A DNA stretch of 64,000 bases, taken from positions 223,773,491 to 223,837,490 of the forward strand of contig CM056994.1 in assembly GCA_029891345.1 (NCBI GenBank), given 5' to 3'. The position numbers and the translations under genes were made by a program. The DNA is from Dryococelus australis. Taxonomy: Eukaryota; Arthropoda; Insecta; Phasmatodea; Phasmatidae. Shown in pieces: positions 13,430-24,961 of the stretch; position 1 is the first letter of the stretch, and each line of letters starts with the position of its first letter. The notes beneath the pieces are model-generated. The model worked only from the letters and a program-made list of their open reading frames with translations. It was not told the DNA's origin and made no database searches.

Positions 13430-13722
13430 TTGAAAACAAAGAATACATTATTCTAGAAAATTACACCAAAGGGACAATGCACTGCGTTCATATGCATTCA
13501 TTTTAATATAATTTTGTACGAGAACTATTTTTACTAGGCATTGTCAACGCCCTATATATAACTAAAAATTAAATTTAACCGAAAACCAGATAATCTTATG
13601 TTAAGAAAAGCATAAAACGTTTTTGATATGACATATTTAGTAAACAACCAAACACGTAATATATGGGGTGATTTTTCAAATGTTTGATTCATAAAGTGTG
13701 GAGATAGACTATATATCCACCT
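13430..13722. mobile_element. Element B, right terminal arm
   Basis: Has the B-family order: ACACCAAAGGGACAATGC, CTAGGCATTGTCAACGC, CAACCAAACACGTAATATAT, GGGGTGATTTTTCAAATG, ending near AGATAGACT. Its mirror image begins a few bases on (13735), so two B termini sit head to head. Confidence 0.7.
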
Positions 13723-13734
13723 GAAAAGCTATGC

Positions 13735-14115
13735 TTAGTCTGTTCGTGGTTTCATCACACGTTTTGAATCAAACCTTTGAAAAATCACCCCGTGTATGAA
13801 CGTTTTTGTTATTTCCTAAATTTGTCATGTATCACAAGCGACTTATAATTCTGGCGACATAAAATTACCTTATTTTTGGTTTCATTAAAGTTTTACACAT
13901 ATTTAATTTAAAAATAATAATAATTTATTTATAGTCAATATGAATAATATAAGTGAGAAAATAGTGTTAGTAACGCATAGTAAGAAGTAGTTCTTTTGCA
14001 AATCGTTATTCAAGTAAGTGCGCACGAATGCAGTGCTTTGTCCCTTTGGTGTAATATTATAGACGTAGTTAAGCATTGTTTGCTTGAGGCGGAGTAATAT
14101 CCTGGAAGTAGAACT
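13735..14115. mobile_element. Element B, left terminal arm
   Basis: Mirror image of the preceding arm: AGTCTGTTCGTGGTTT, CACACGTTTTGAATCAAACC, TTTGAAAAATCACCCCGTG, then GTGCGCACGAATGCAGTGC, GTCCCTTTGGTGTAAT and TTGAGGCGGAGTAATATCC. Matches the left end of the larger copy at 26572. Confidence 0.7.
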
Positions 14116-14189
14116 ATATCAGGGCCACAGAAAAAGTGTAAGTAACCGAGAATGGAGTATATCGTACTTTGGGTAGGTTGGAAGAGTGT

Positions 14190-15150
14190 GGATCCAGTGT
14201 GTGATCTCTAGAGACTGGCGGGGGGCCTTGCCTGCGTAGATCCCGGGGTGTTTCCTCGGCGTGAAGGCGAACAAAGGCGGTGAAACTCGGCAGTTGCCGG
14301 GGCGACGGCGGCCGGGCACAATGCGCCCACCTGTCGTAAGGAGTTCCCGGGGGGAGGGGACAATATTCCTCCCCCCCCCCCCCCGGTCGACAAGGCTCAG
14401 CGAGCTCTCGCCCCGCCGCACATCGTTTGCATAGCAATGGCGCGTCAACTTGTCCCTCGTCGTGGCGCTAAGAGCCTGCCTGCCGAGTGCCAAGTTGACG
14501 GCGAGTTTGACTGCCGCGCCGCCCCTAATTACCTACCAACCCTCGGCGCCTTGCCAGCTTCTTCCGCTGTAAGGCTACTGTGTACCTACAGCTCCCTTGC
14601 GCGTTCCACATCTAGAGGGAGCGATACAGGCGACACTGGTACGCACGCCTAGCGCCTCATCGCTCCTATGCGCAACGCGTTGCTGTGACGCCGCTTTAGC
14701 TAACTGGTCACACATTCAATCATTAGGGGGAAGGCATTGGTCAGTAAGTAACAGAACTTATATCAAACACTACAATTTATTGGAACCATAACTAGTACAA
14801 GACATTAGCATAAACGTTACTTTACTTTTATAACTCTACGTTATAGCTTCGATTATCAAAGACTTAATCTAATCAAAGTACAAATCTTGCTCTCGGAAAA
14901 GCAGTTGAAGTCTCGCTCGCCCTCGCTTCACGATACTTGGGACGCCCTAACTGGAGAGATAATTACCCAATATTGCGGTGACAACATAGCTCTGGCTCGT
15001 CTCAACGGCAGCTCTTCCTCGGCGTCGAACCCGGACCGCGGGCCAGGGGGTCCTCACGGTGAAGATCTCTCGGGCGGTCCTCCGGCGTCGTCTGTATCAA
15101 AATGGCCGCGAGCCTCCAGTGCTGGTGTTATTTATACAGCACGGCCCAGC
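14190..15150. other. GC-rich region, no gene recognised
   Basis: CpG-dense DNA at about 14200-14690 and 14990-15130 with a 14-nt C run (14371-14384). Several overlapping open frames on both strands reflect base composition. It includes a copy of dispersed repeat D. A CpG-island promoter is possible but unsupported. Confidence 0.35.
14610..14702 (+). repeat. Dispersed repeat D, second copy
   Basis: Inverted copy of 6690-6782. Shared order is AGAGGGAGCGATAC, GGCGACACT, ACGCACGCC, GCCTCATCGCTCCTATGCG, then GCTGTGACGC. A weaker relative may lie at 15668-15735 (GGGAGCTATAGGGGCGATACT). Confidence 0.5.
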
Positions 15151-15368
15151 CTTGTTTAGGATACCAAACTCCTGTTGTTGCCACAACTACCGTCGCCATG
15201 GCTGTCTTTCTTCCAGCAATCAGCTCGGCCTGGCAACCCTTTGCTGGTGATGCTCACAGCAGCAAGCAGTTTATGTTAGCCCTCGAACATCAAGGCTTTA
15301 TTACACGCGATGCAAGTCTAACATACTAAACTGCGCCCATAAAGTTGTAATTTCCTCATACCGCTTAA

Positions 15369-15618
15369 GAGGGGCTACGGTGGCTGAGCGGTTAGCCTAC
15401 TCGCCTCTCACCAAGGTGATCCGGGCTCAATTCCCGGCTGGGTCACTCCGAATTTTCCCATGTGGAAATCGTGTCGGACAATGCCGTTGGTCGGCGGGTT
15501 TTCTCGGCGATCTCCAGTTTCCCCCACCCTTTTATTCCGGTGCAGCTCCATACTCGCTTCAATCGCCCTTCATCGGCTCTCAAGAACTCGTTAAGAGCTG
15601 TCAAAATCTATCCACTCC
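15369..15618 (+). mobile_element. tRNA-derived SINE, full-length
   Basis: The 5' head resembles a tRNA: an A-box-like TGGCTGAGCGG about 12 nt in and a B-box-like GGGCTCAATTCCCGG about 50 nt further, forming an internal RNA polymerase III promoter. A non-tRNA body follows (CGTTGGTCGGCGGGTTTTC). It is flanked by a perfect 10-bp direct repeat TACCGCTTAA at 15359-15368 and 15619-15628, the signature of LINE-driven target-primed integration. Body sequences recur at 16345, 22393, 38600 and 46300. Confidence 0.88.
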
Positions 15619-16344
15619 TACCGCTTAATGGGCCCGCCTACCTGTGGCTGTTTTGCGCTTTTGAAGCTGAAAAGTGCGGGAGCTATAGGGGCGATACTGT
15701 CAAGCGAATTAATTACGCCATCGCCGCTACGTGCAGGGTTCTGAACTGACATGCAGTGTTCTCGTCGTGTGCTGCATGTATCTGTATATGTGGGACTTTA
15801 AGCGCTGACCCTATTATTTTACTGGTGGAAAGTCTGTAGTAAAGTTCAGTGCATGCCCATCTGGTACTTTGAAAGTATCTGTCACGATTATTTTGAGGTA
15901 CAGCACTTTGAAAAAAGTTTTTTTTAGCTATATTTACGTGCCCCGAAATTGTATTTCTAATATGCGTGATGTCTTGAAAGTAACCGATAGGCAATGTGAA
16001 GTGTATGTGCTCTTTTCATAGATCAGCTCATTGCGTGCGCGTGTAATAGTTAAGTAAAAAAAAACCGGATTTCAAACCCTCTGCATCACAGGAAGTGTCA
16101 AATACGGATAATGTGCAAGCGAGCTTAAAAAAAGCCATTTTTTTTTTTAAATAATTTTCGCGGTTTTTTTTACGCTTGACATGATTAAAGTAACAAAAGT
16201 ACGGGCCTTAGATAATTGCTTTCTACCTTTTCTAGGAATAACTCGTATTTGCAGAACATTCATTTACTGAGATACGCGTATTCGCGCAAACAACGATTTC
16301 ACAGGAATTATCTTTGTACGTAGTGCTATTAACGACCTGCATCC

Positions 16345-16585
16345 TGCGTTGAAGGCGACGTCTGTACCGAGCCTGCCAGCGCATTGTCCCCGCAGCTCCA
16401 GCTTTCCCACCAAGGCGAACCCGGTTCAATTCCCGGTGATGCCACTCCAGGCTTTTGCACATGACAATCGTGCTGGACAATACCACTGGTCGGCGTGTTT
16501 TCTCTGGGATCTCCCGTTTCTCCCACGCTTGCATTCCGGCCATGCTCCATATCCACCTCGCTTGACCTTCATCGGTTCGTAAGTT
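16345..16585 (+). mobile_element. SINE copy, degenerate 5' head
   Basis: Shares the B-box region (CCCGGTTCAATTCCCGG) and body (GACAATACCACTGGTCGGCG, GATCTCCCGTTTCTCCCACG) with the SINE at 15369. The A-box part is diverged. Confidence 0.7.
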
Positions 16586-16934
16586 CCCGATGCTGCCCAA
16601 ATATTTCCATTTCACTTCATTCCTGTTTTCGTAGAAGCGTGTGGGACTATTTCAGATTACGTAGAATGATTTGTACCGCAGAGCAGAGCGGGAATATGGC
16701 CAAGACTGTATGTGTCAGCTGCACGGTAACCACCTCCCCTATTCCAACATTGACATATTTTACATATTATTCAATATAATTATCAAAACAGAAGCGGATA
16801 ACGTTTAAGGTTATATCAAGGTTTATGCATGCGCTTTGGAACAATTTTACATCTGCTCTGACCCAGATTTAATGTAGCTAAAACATGCTCAAACTATGCA
16901 GGATACACAACCTGACAGAGAAAATGCCCCAACA

Positions 16935-17075
16935 TTGAGGCCGTGTGCATACGTGCGGACAATGTGCGCACGGCGTCGCCGCGAAAGCGTTCCACGAGGG
17001 TTTGGCTTATATGTACCAGTGCACACGTAGCTGCGGCGCCGCGGTCTATGTCCGAACGTGTGCACACGGCCCCAA
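16935..17075. mobile_element. Short GC-rich MITE
   Basis: 141 bp with terminal inverted repeats of about 25 bp: left TTGAGGCCGTGTGCATACGT, right, when inverted, TTTGGGGCCGTGTGCACACG. GC-rich interior, no coding capacity. The superfamily is uncertain. Confidence 0.65.
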
Positions 17076-17144
17076 ATGAATACTCAACTTCACGCAGCAG
17101 AGCTAGCCAAACAGGTGCAAAATAAATTATGTAATTTTCACATA

Positions 17145-17649
17145 CACACAGTAGTTGTACCTCTATGTTGGGCAATACAGTGCTGAACCCGACGTTGCAT
17201 CGATTCGATGAGTGTCTGAATCATTTCGCGAGGTATGGTGGTAAGTGTGTTATTGATCAGAGTCCACAGTAAATTTTCATTTCGCGAGGATGAGAGGGTG
17301 TTGAGAGCCAACGTCCAATCGTGTCCCACGGATTCTCAGTTGGCGAGCGATCGGGAGATCTGGCCGGCCAAGGAAGCATCTCTACACCTTGCACAGCATC
17401 GAGGCTGAAGAGCTGTACCTGGCCTGGCTTTATCCTGCCGAAAACGTGCGTTTGGGACGCTCTGCAGATACAGTATTGCCAATGGTCGCAACACCTCGCC
17501 AACATAACGGCGTTTCGTCTATGTGCCCATATTGCGTACATTTATATATACATCAGCAGAGAGATTATGTAAGTTTACATGTTAGCTTATTTAATTTTAC
17601 GTATATTGCTGTTATATATTTTATATAAGCTACTTTCTAATTTTACAGT

Positions 17650-17698
<49 letters not shown>

Positions 17699-18070
17699 AT
17701 TATATTTAAACGAGTGTTAAGTTTGTTTTATGTGAAACAGTTACGTGTAAGAGAAGGTGACAATACCTTAATTTCGCCAGATACAACAAATACGATTTAT
17801 TATTATTATTGAGATGAGAGGACGTTGGCTCTAATAGCACCCCGAACCATGAGCCCACGTTGACGGGCTGTGTGATGCTCCACAACGGCAAAGGAGTTCA
17901 CCTACTGGCCAAGACGCCGTCACACTTCCCACACGATGATCGTCATGGTTGAGAAATAACAGTAATCGTCGCTGGTGATTACACTGTTGTATTCTGCACC
18001 CAATGCAGCTCTGGCGCAACACTATTACAAGCTATAACGATGACTCGCTGTTACAGGTAGCCTTCGGAAC
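17145..18070 (-). pseudogene. Tc1-like transposase, split by microsatellite
   Basis: Minus-strand fragments of one Tc1-type transposase. Near 17840-17880 the frame reads ARQRGLMVRGAIRANVLS, the block before the central DDE aspartate. Near 17330-17400 it reads LPWPARSPDRSPTENPWDTI, the block carrying the last catalytic acidic residue (E of the TEN motif). Near 17150-17260 the tail reads IPREMIQTLIESMQRRVQHC. About 275 bp of unrelated sequence with an (AT)n microsatellite (17652-17694) and frameshifts break the frame. The N-terminal helix-turn-helix is not seen. Confidence 0.8.
17652..17694. repeat. (AT)n microsatellite
   Basis: About 21 uninterrupted AT units lying within the broken Tc1 transposase. 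Confidence 0.95.
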
Positions 18071-18144
18071 GAATAGGCGGACAACAAACTTGCTTCAGCC
18101 AATTGGTGAGACACTGTCAGTTTTAGCATCGGAGTATACGAACT

Positions 18145-19140
18145 GTAGTATATTTGCTGTTTCTTCACAATTTTTTAATCTAACCTATGAAAAATCACCC
18201 AATGTATGACGTGTTTGGCTGTTTCCTAAATATATCGTGTATTATAAGCGTTTTATACTTGTGTTTTCATAAAAGTAGCTTAATTTTGGTTCAATTGAAC
18301 TTTACTTATATTTTATCTATAAGCTATAACATTTAAGTCATAATTTATATGAACAAAAAGAGGTAGAAGATGGGTGTGTTGGCAATGCCTAGTAAGAAAT
18401 AGTTACTATGCGAAATACTTGAGTGCGCACTGTTACGAGAGCCCCGTCGTGCGCCCTGTTACGAAAAGCTCATGTTTACACCACGAGCAGGCAACGAGGA
18501 CACATATCAGTTTATAAAACAAAATCCAAACACAGAGCCAAAATTGCAATCTGTAAACTACCAAAGAAATGCGCCGAGGACGACGAAATATGTGGGTCCG
18601 GCAAACAATCCTTTGGCAAACTCCACCCACAGGTCACGACAGGGACCTATCACAATATTTTACGTCACTAACAGACGTGGTGGGGTGAGAAGTGTGGACG
18701 GAGCCACGAGGCCCAGGGAAGACTCAGTCGACGGTGTGGCAGCGAGCAGCGTGGCCAAGTGTCCAGGCAGCGGCGGCGGAGCCAGTGTGTCCAGGGTGCG
18801 AGACCTGGTGAGTCCTCCTGCCATGTATTAACTTAACTACTCTGAACTCCTATTCCCAATTCCACTTCATTCCATTGGCCTCGTACTTATCAGAGACACT
18901 TATAATTGTAAAAATGATAAGGTCTAGTAAACTTGGCTCTAGCCCATTTCTAGTTTAAGTAATTCTTATTTTAATTACCTACTTCCACTTCCCATCCTTT
19001 CATCCTCCACGCTTATGGTTTTCAAAACAAGGTTCATAACAGCAAGAATGCGCTGCGTTTTCCTTCTGGAGTAATTTTCCAGACTTTGTTGAGCTTTGTT
19101 TGCATGAGGTGGAGGAATGGATCTAAAGTAGAAAAATTTT
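18145..19140. mobile_element. Element B, left arm split by a solo LTR
   Basis: The left arm (GAAAAATCACCCAATGTATG, GTTTGGCTGTTTCCTAAATA, GGCAATGCCTAGTAAGAAAT, GAGTGCGCAC) is interrupted at 18430 by the LTR at 18431-19041. It resumes at 19042 with GCAAGAATGCGCTGCG and TTTGCATGAGGTGGAGGAAT, exactly where family B continues. The LTR is therefore younger than this B copy. Confidence 0.75.
18431..19041. mobile_element. Solo LTR, copy 1
   Basis: 611 bp beginning TGTTACGAG and ending CATAACA, so 5'-TGTTA...TAACA-3' as in LTRs. Flanked by GCAC (18427-18430) and GCAA (19042-19045), a 4-bp target duplication with one mismatch; the uninterrupted element B has a single GCAC here. About 95% alike by eye with 45633-46218 over the central ~400 bp. 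There is no gag-pol beside it, so it is a solo LTR left after recombination. The open frame inside it (18472-18831) is not a cellular gene. Confidence 0.85.
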
Positions 19141-19141
19141 A

Positions 19142-19387
19142 TCATGGTTTCAGAAAATTAGGCAGTAATCGTGAATGGGCTAAATCCTGTACACTTCGGA
19201 AAATGTCGCTAGTCGTGGATTGCGGCTGAGCTACGGCACGACGTCTGATACGACGATCCGTGCGCTCTGACCTCCATCTCCGAACTCCGGTCCCACTACG
19301 ACGATGTACATGTTCTTCCTGGGACCACTGTCGCCAAATTATAGCAACGTTCGTGGCATCACTCTGCTTTTCTTCGGCAACTGCCAA
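19142..19387 (-). pseudogene. Tc1-like transposase, N-terminal remnant
   Basis: The minus-strand frame contains IWRQWSQEEHVHRRSGTGVR, RTDRRIRRRAVAQPQSTTSD and IFRSVQ. This is the second helix-turn-helix of Tc1 transposases, similar to the remnant at 1983-2270. No DDE domain follows. As in that case a MITE A copy lies just beyond its 5' side. Confidence 0.72.
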
Positions 19388-19606
19388 CCGGCAGTACGGG
19401 AGATTGTAAACTCATCCGTTCGATGGAATTACTTACGTCCGCATTACTGCGCCATGTTAGTTTTCCAGGCACAGTAACAACCAAAATACTCACTTCGCGC
19501 AGTCGTGACGATGTCTTGAATGGCAGCTTCACGTGCCGGCTGTCTGGCTACGCATATCGCGTGCACAGTTAGAACGATTGGCCGGAAATGGTAATCAAAT
19601 GATTAA

Positions 19607-20024
19607 AGACTGTTCACGATAAAGTGAGCACTTTTGAAATCAACCTTAGAAAAAAGTCACTGCTCCTACCTGCATATATTTTAACGGATGAACTGAGTGA
19701 CATGCACCCAGTAAAGTTGGTAACGAGAATGGAAAGTGGTTCCATAGCTTAACTAGCTTAACGTCAAATATAAAGTGTTAGGTAACCATTTGTGTTCATT
19801 TTAATTACTTGTCTAACTTTCTGTTTTTTAATGCATTGAAGTGTAAAAATGAGCAGATTTGCAAAACGTTTTCTTTTTAATAATCTCACAGTTGCACTAG
19901 ACTAATGCACGAATAAAGTGACGAGGCCCAAGGCAATGTTAATTTTTCATAATGTGGAAGAATACACAATATGTAGTTCTTAAGCAGGGCTTTCAGAAGT
20001 GCTCATTTTACCGTGAATAGCCTA
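19607..20024. mobile_element. MITE family A, copy 2
   Basis: Left end GACTGTTCACGATAAAGTGA, right end CTCATTTTACCGTGAATAGC. Internal blocks are as in copy 1, including TGCATATATTTTAACGGATG and ATAAAGTGACGAGGCCCAAG. Flanks TTAAA/TATAA are compatible with a TA-rich target. Confidence 0.87.
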
Positions 20025-21826
20025 TAACAAGCACGTTTGATGGTACTGCATTTATGCCTTCACTTTCGAGCAGTGCCTTTTATTCGTATAAAATGTATGG
20101 TCTGTTGATAAACCCGGATGTAAACAAACAAGTTCTTCACTGTTCATCGCGTAACTTTGACATTTATATTTGCGATGATGAGTAATTGATGTCGGCCTAC
20201 CTCATCTTCAGGCTATTTGTACTGTTCGTGGCTGAACATCGCGACCTCGTGCAACGTCACGGCAATGGAAACTATTGTGCCCCCGAGGCTCTTCTCCAGT
20301 AAGAAAGATTCTGCGGTGGGTCGCCATTGCCTTCTGTGACATAAGCATCAACCACAGACCTGCCAACACTTACATAAACCTAGGATCGAGAGTGGAATCG
20401 AAGAGAAGATCCAACTCCTTTCATTATAGCACGACGGAGCTGTTGGTTTTCACTGATTAGGTAACCGGCATTAAACAAAGTCTTGTAGCATAATGTAACA
20501 TAGTTAGAGATGAAGGTTTATCGCAGGAAAGGTAGACTGTTTACTAGGATTCAACGTACTGTACACATTTCCGATAGTTTTCTCTCCTTATTAGCTGTCC
20601 TGAATGTATGAAGCTACTATCCGATTTAACTGGGTCAATGAGGCTTCTTATTCTCTAAAGCATAACGTTAATTCTTGGCCTGCCTAGAAGTTAGCCGAGT
20701 CAAAACCTTAGTCATTCAATCATAAAAGGATAAACCAGCTATAGTGTTATCAAAGATATGTTGGCTCAAAAAAACGGGCCATGTTTAAAAGTAATAACTA
20801 AAAATAAAAGCTAGATTTTTCTGAAAGCGAAACAATTAAATTATTCTCATAAAAATATTATTAAATATTTTTAAAAAATATTAATTTCTAGATTATGTTT
20901 TGATATCCTATTTTCCCAGAAATGGCCGTAACTTTTGTTTCTGAGGTTGATCATATGCACGGTGAGTTGTTGTTACCTGTAATCGCCTCACTGAAATAGG
21001 GAAAATTTATGGCGAGATCGAAAAAAAAAAAGCCTAATTTCGCAAACAGTAACAGCGGGCAATGAGTGGTATCTGAAATTTATGATACGTCAGAATTCCC
21101 AAAATACGGCTCTTACTCATTAAATTGCTAATACCATAGACAGAATATGGTGTAGGGAACGAATGGCGGTTGCGCAGTATCCAGTTTCAGAGTTCCTGCA
21201 TTAAATGACTTTATTGCCTATAGAACCATCGAAACCACGTGGTTACACAAATATATGATTTGGCATTCCAACACAGCTACGCTTACCGGATTATAATGCA
21301 CGTACGATAAATTCACGTTTAACATATTTCTTATATGAAATCGACAGTTATAGCAATTCGTAAGTAGACGATAGGGACGAACGCAGAAGACGAAATTCAT
21401 CGTACCTCGCTGTTTGTCTTCGCAAATAAAAATTGAATACCGAGATGTTTAATCAATGTAGGTTTATATCTCTACGAGTTGTAGTTGTGTGACGGACACA
21501 AGCATCAGCGGGATATCAAATAGTAACTTGTAAGGGCGTATTTACGTAGAGATATTTTCTACATTTTGCAAACCATTTCAGACAGGCGGTTATAACTTAG
21601 GAAGATATATTTTAAAATATCAAGAAACGTAGTAAGATAGGGTGACTAGTATCGACGGTTGGCTGAGGGGATAGACTCTAGCACCCAGCTCTCCACTATA
21701 TATCTAATTCAGTGATTTCAATCACTAGAATTATTTTACTGAATTTTCAGTTGATGTGCTCTTATCTATTAGCGAATCAGTGTAATGCACTGAGGTTTTA
21801 GTGCCAGGGCAGTGTAATAAAGTATA
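20025..21826. other. Unassigned DNA
   Basis: No gene, domain or repeat recognised. Short open frames at 20275-20460 and 21218-21400 have no family signature. Confidence 0.45.
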
Positions 21827-22235
21827 GGCTGTTCACGGTAAAATGAACACTTTTGAAAGCCCTGCTTAGAATCACGTTGTGTATTCTTCCGCCTTATGTA
21901 AGATTATTATTGTGATGGGCCTCATCACTTTATTCATACGTCGGTCAAGTGAAACTGTAAAATTATTAGAAAAGTAAATAGTTTACAAATATGCCAATTT
22001 TTACACTTCGATGCATTAAAAAACAACAGAAAGAGAGAGAAATAATTTAAATTATCACAAATGGTTACCTAACACTATTTATTAGACATTATGCTACGGA
22101 ACTACTTCCCATCCGTAGTTACCAACTTGACTGGGTGCATGTCACTCAGGGCGCCCGTTAAAATATATGCAGGTGGGGGTAATTACTTTTTTCTAAGGTT
22201 GATTTTAAAAAATGCTTACTTTATCGTGAACAGCC
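21827..22235. mobile_element. MITE family A, copy 3 (inverted)
   Basis: Reverse orientation relative to copies 1 and 2: CTTTATTCATACGTCGGTCA near the left end and GTTACCAACTTGACTGGGTG toward the right. Ends are GGCTGTTCACGGTAAAATGA and TTATCGTGAACAGCC. Confidence 0.87.
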
Positions 22236-22392
22236 TTTAGGAACCAGTGGGAATCGCTGTTTAATCGGTGAATACCAGCAGCTGAAATCATCAGCAACTA
22301 TAATTTCACTGATTCCAATGGATCTATTCAAACAGATCTGTAGTCAAATGTGCTGTTATGGTGCAGTTCTAATTGTTTCAATTATTTTAGGT

Positions 22393-22530
22393 CTGAAGTC
22401 CCCTTCCCCCTCCACGATGTGCTGGGGATTTTCGTGTGGGTAGTGTGCCGGACGTTGTCCTGGTGCGTGGGTTTTCTTCGGGGTTCCCGTTTCCTGCTTC
22501 CGCATGCATTCATTCAATGCTGTGCTCACA
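22393..22530 (+). mobile_element. SINE body fragment
   Basis: GTGCCGGACGTTGTCCTGGT, GGGTTTTCTTCGGGGTTCCC and TTTCACTTCGTCA match the 3' body of the SINE at 15369. The tRNA-like head is missing. Confidence 0.6.
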
Positions 22531-23640
22531 TTTCACTTCGTCAATCACTATTCAGGCTAGCCGGAAATTACCGAATCCTATACGGTAGGGCTGCCGTCTC
22601 CGTTTGACGTCAGCATCCTCTTTCCTCCTTAATGTTGATCCTTCTTGAAGCGTGGTAAACACGCGGACGCCATTTATAATTCGGAAATATCCATCTAAAC
22701 GTGCATGAAACTGCACGGTCTGGGCATGTCTCGCAGCTTCTTTTTTAAATAACCCTCGCAAATTGTGTTTGTAATACTATTTAGCTTCACTGATTTCCTG
22801 CGCTACTTGATTAGAACTACCGTTCCTTTGTCACCCGCCCGTCGGAAACACTAAATTGCACCAGCTTATTGCGAAACTGGTGTAATTTCCTGCAGTTGAT
22901 ATTGCCGCATTAAGCGTTCCAGATTACTGCTTTAGCGTTGCCTAATATGTCCGGTTACAGAAGCACGATGTTATCTCTGACACTGTCGGACAAGAAACTT
23001 GTCAAAAAATGAAATTATATACTTCAGAATTACTAAACCTAAGAAACATATGATTAACTAACTTTATGCTACGCTAACTTGCACCTTTTGGAGTAAACAA
23101 ATGAAACCTTCCTTTAAAATTTTCAATTTCCGTTATATAGCATGATTACCACGTGAACAAATCGAACGAATAAAGGGACAGCACATAAAAAATAAAATCA
23201 CATTAAAAAGACAATTTGTAGGCATTGAAAATACCAGCAGTCATTTCAACACCGGCAACAAAGATCGTACTGTTTAACGAACGAAACGGCAAAAACTTGA
23301 CCAGAAAATAAAAGATAGGGGACAACTACTATGAACACCAACCATGGGAAAAATACATAGTTATGATTGGACTAAATACGATTAGTCAGTTAAAAATAAC
23401 CCATGGTAACTGTTGGATAATTGCCATAACATCAAAACATTTGGAATACAAAACAACAGTGCAGACAATGTATAGATGCGACATGCCCAGAAATGGAAAA
23501 CGACTCGTATTTTGATCAAGCAGTCCTTGGAATCACGGAAGCTTTGTAGTAATTTACTAATACAAGTCTTTATTGCAAGGGAATACTTCTACAGAATGTC
23601 CGTGCGTATTGTGATCTGCTGGAATTGTTAATAACCGTAC
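22531..23640. other. Unassigned DNA
   Basis: AT-rich, with no gene or repeat recognised. A frame on the minus strand at 22552-22761 has no family signature. Confidence 0.45.
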
Positions 23641-23654
23641 TTGGTACATTCCTG

Positions 23655-24260
23655 CTCGTGTCACTCTAGTCCTGCCTGTGTATTAGTAGTGATTCCTTCT
23701 TTCAAGAGGTGCTCGAAATGTTCACTTGCTTCTGAATGCAAACGTTGCATCAGTGACTGGCATGTTGTAACACCCCAGATAGGCAGGCGACGCTTCTGCT
23801 GGCAAGCTTTTACCACACACTGGCGAAGTACTGCAATGTCCGAAATGGGTGTTTGCGTAAACTTTAGTGTTGAGATGTCCCCACAAGTAATAATCCACTG
23901 GATTGTAATCGGGGGACGTGCGGGCCAGGCGATTGCTAATGCTCGCCCCACCCGCTTATATGGGAACCACCCCTTCAAGATAGACTCTGGCCACTCAACT
24001 GAAATGCGGCGGTGCCTCATCATGCATGAACCACATGCGGTGTATCAGATCCAATGGAGCATTCTCGAGTAGCACATGTTACTGTTGTTGCAGACAATTA
24101 CAGTGCCAGTGGCCTATCAAACGCTTGATGTCCGACGAGCGGTGCGTTAGATGTCAAAAGTGAAATGGGTGTAGCATCACACACCCCATGTTCGTAATCT
24201 CCCACACACTGTACGTAAATAGGGTTCAAACAGTGTACGCAGTGACATTGCCCCATTTTG
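23655..24260 (-). pseudogene. Mariner-type transposase remnant
   Basis: Minus-strand fragments in different frames: a HDEAPPHF-like catalytic-D block near 24020, AIAWPARPPI-like text near 23930 equivalent to 'WPARSPDL', a VDYYLWGHL-like block near 23890, and HSEASEHFEHLLKEG at the C-terminus near 23690. This is the same transposase type as the fragment at 585-792. Frameshifts separate the blocks. The N-terminal DNA-binding domain was not seen. Confidence 0.7.
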
Positions 24261-24564
24261 GCTCATGAGTTTATTATTATTATTGCTTTTATTCAGAATT
24301 TTTGTTAGGACCATCCAGTATCTAATAAAGCTACTGTCTGCACACCTGTAAATATATCTAGAACCTACGAATAGAATCGTCCGTCAACGTCTTGTTTTAC
24401 TGGTGTTGCACGACCTCTTTAGCTCCTGCTTTGAGTAATTAACCTAGCCTCGCGCAGAGTGCCGTCCAGCGGCGCGCGGAGACGAGAACCAGTGATGATC
24501 GGTGATCGTCAACAGTATCGGAGCAACAGCTGGCAATACCGTCCAGTGAAATGTGTGAGAGGGT

Positions 24565-24703
24565 GCGTTTATAGTGGAGCGGCGAGTGGTGAGAAGAGCG
24601 GCGCGGTGATCAAGGAGGTGCATAATTGGTTTGATTCCGTCACGCTTCACCTCCTTGCTCACCGCGCCGTTCTCTTCTCCACTCGCCGCTCCACTATAAA
24701 CGC
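24565..24703. repeat. GC-rich near-perfect hairpin
   Basis: Arms of 56 bp (24565-24620 and 24648-24703) begin GCGTTTATAGTGGAGCGGCG and are complementary apart from a few mismatches, with a 27-nt spacer. No coding content. Confidence 0.88.
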
Positions 24704-24942
24704 AGACTTAGTTTCGGAAGGCGACGTGGTTACCGAACTAGCAGCGGCGTGGCAGAGAAGCTAGCGAGCCACGCGCACGACCCTTAACACCGGTCCAGCC
24801 CTCGAGCGAGGAAGGGGGAATTGGAATCAGTTTTCTTCCCCGGAGCCGGTCGCTCCCCCGCTGCATCATTTCCGGGGATGGAGATGCGTTAGCCCAGCTT
24901 CCCCTCTCGCCGGACCGACGTTGCCGTGTCGCTTGTCCGGGC

Positions 24943-24961
24943 GGGGGGGGGGGGGGGGGGG
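24943..24961. repeat. 19-nt G homopolymer
   Basis: Uninterrupted G run inside a CpG-rich stretch (about 24440-25020). Assembly length is unreliable for such runs. Confidence 0.9.

Noticed and set aside
15369-15450. Functional tRNA gene
   Set aside because: A and B boxes are present, but the cloverleaf is incomplete and the segment continues into a shared SINE body with a target duplication.
18423-18831. Plus-strand frames with a GT donor-like end, apparently a coding exon
   Set aside because: The same sequence recurs at 45.6-46.0 kb and both copies have TG...CA ends and 4-bp duplications, so they are solo LTRs.
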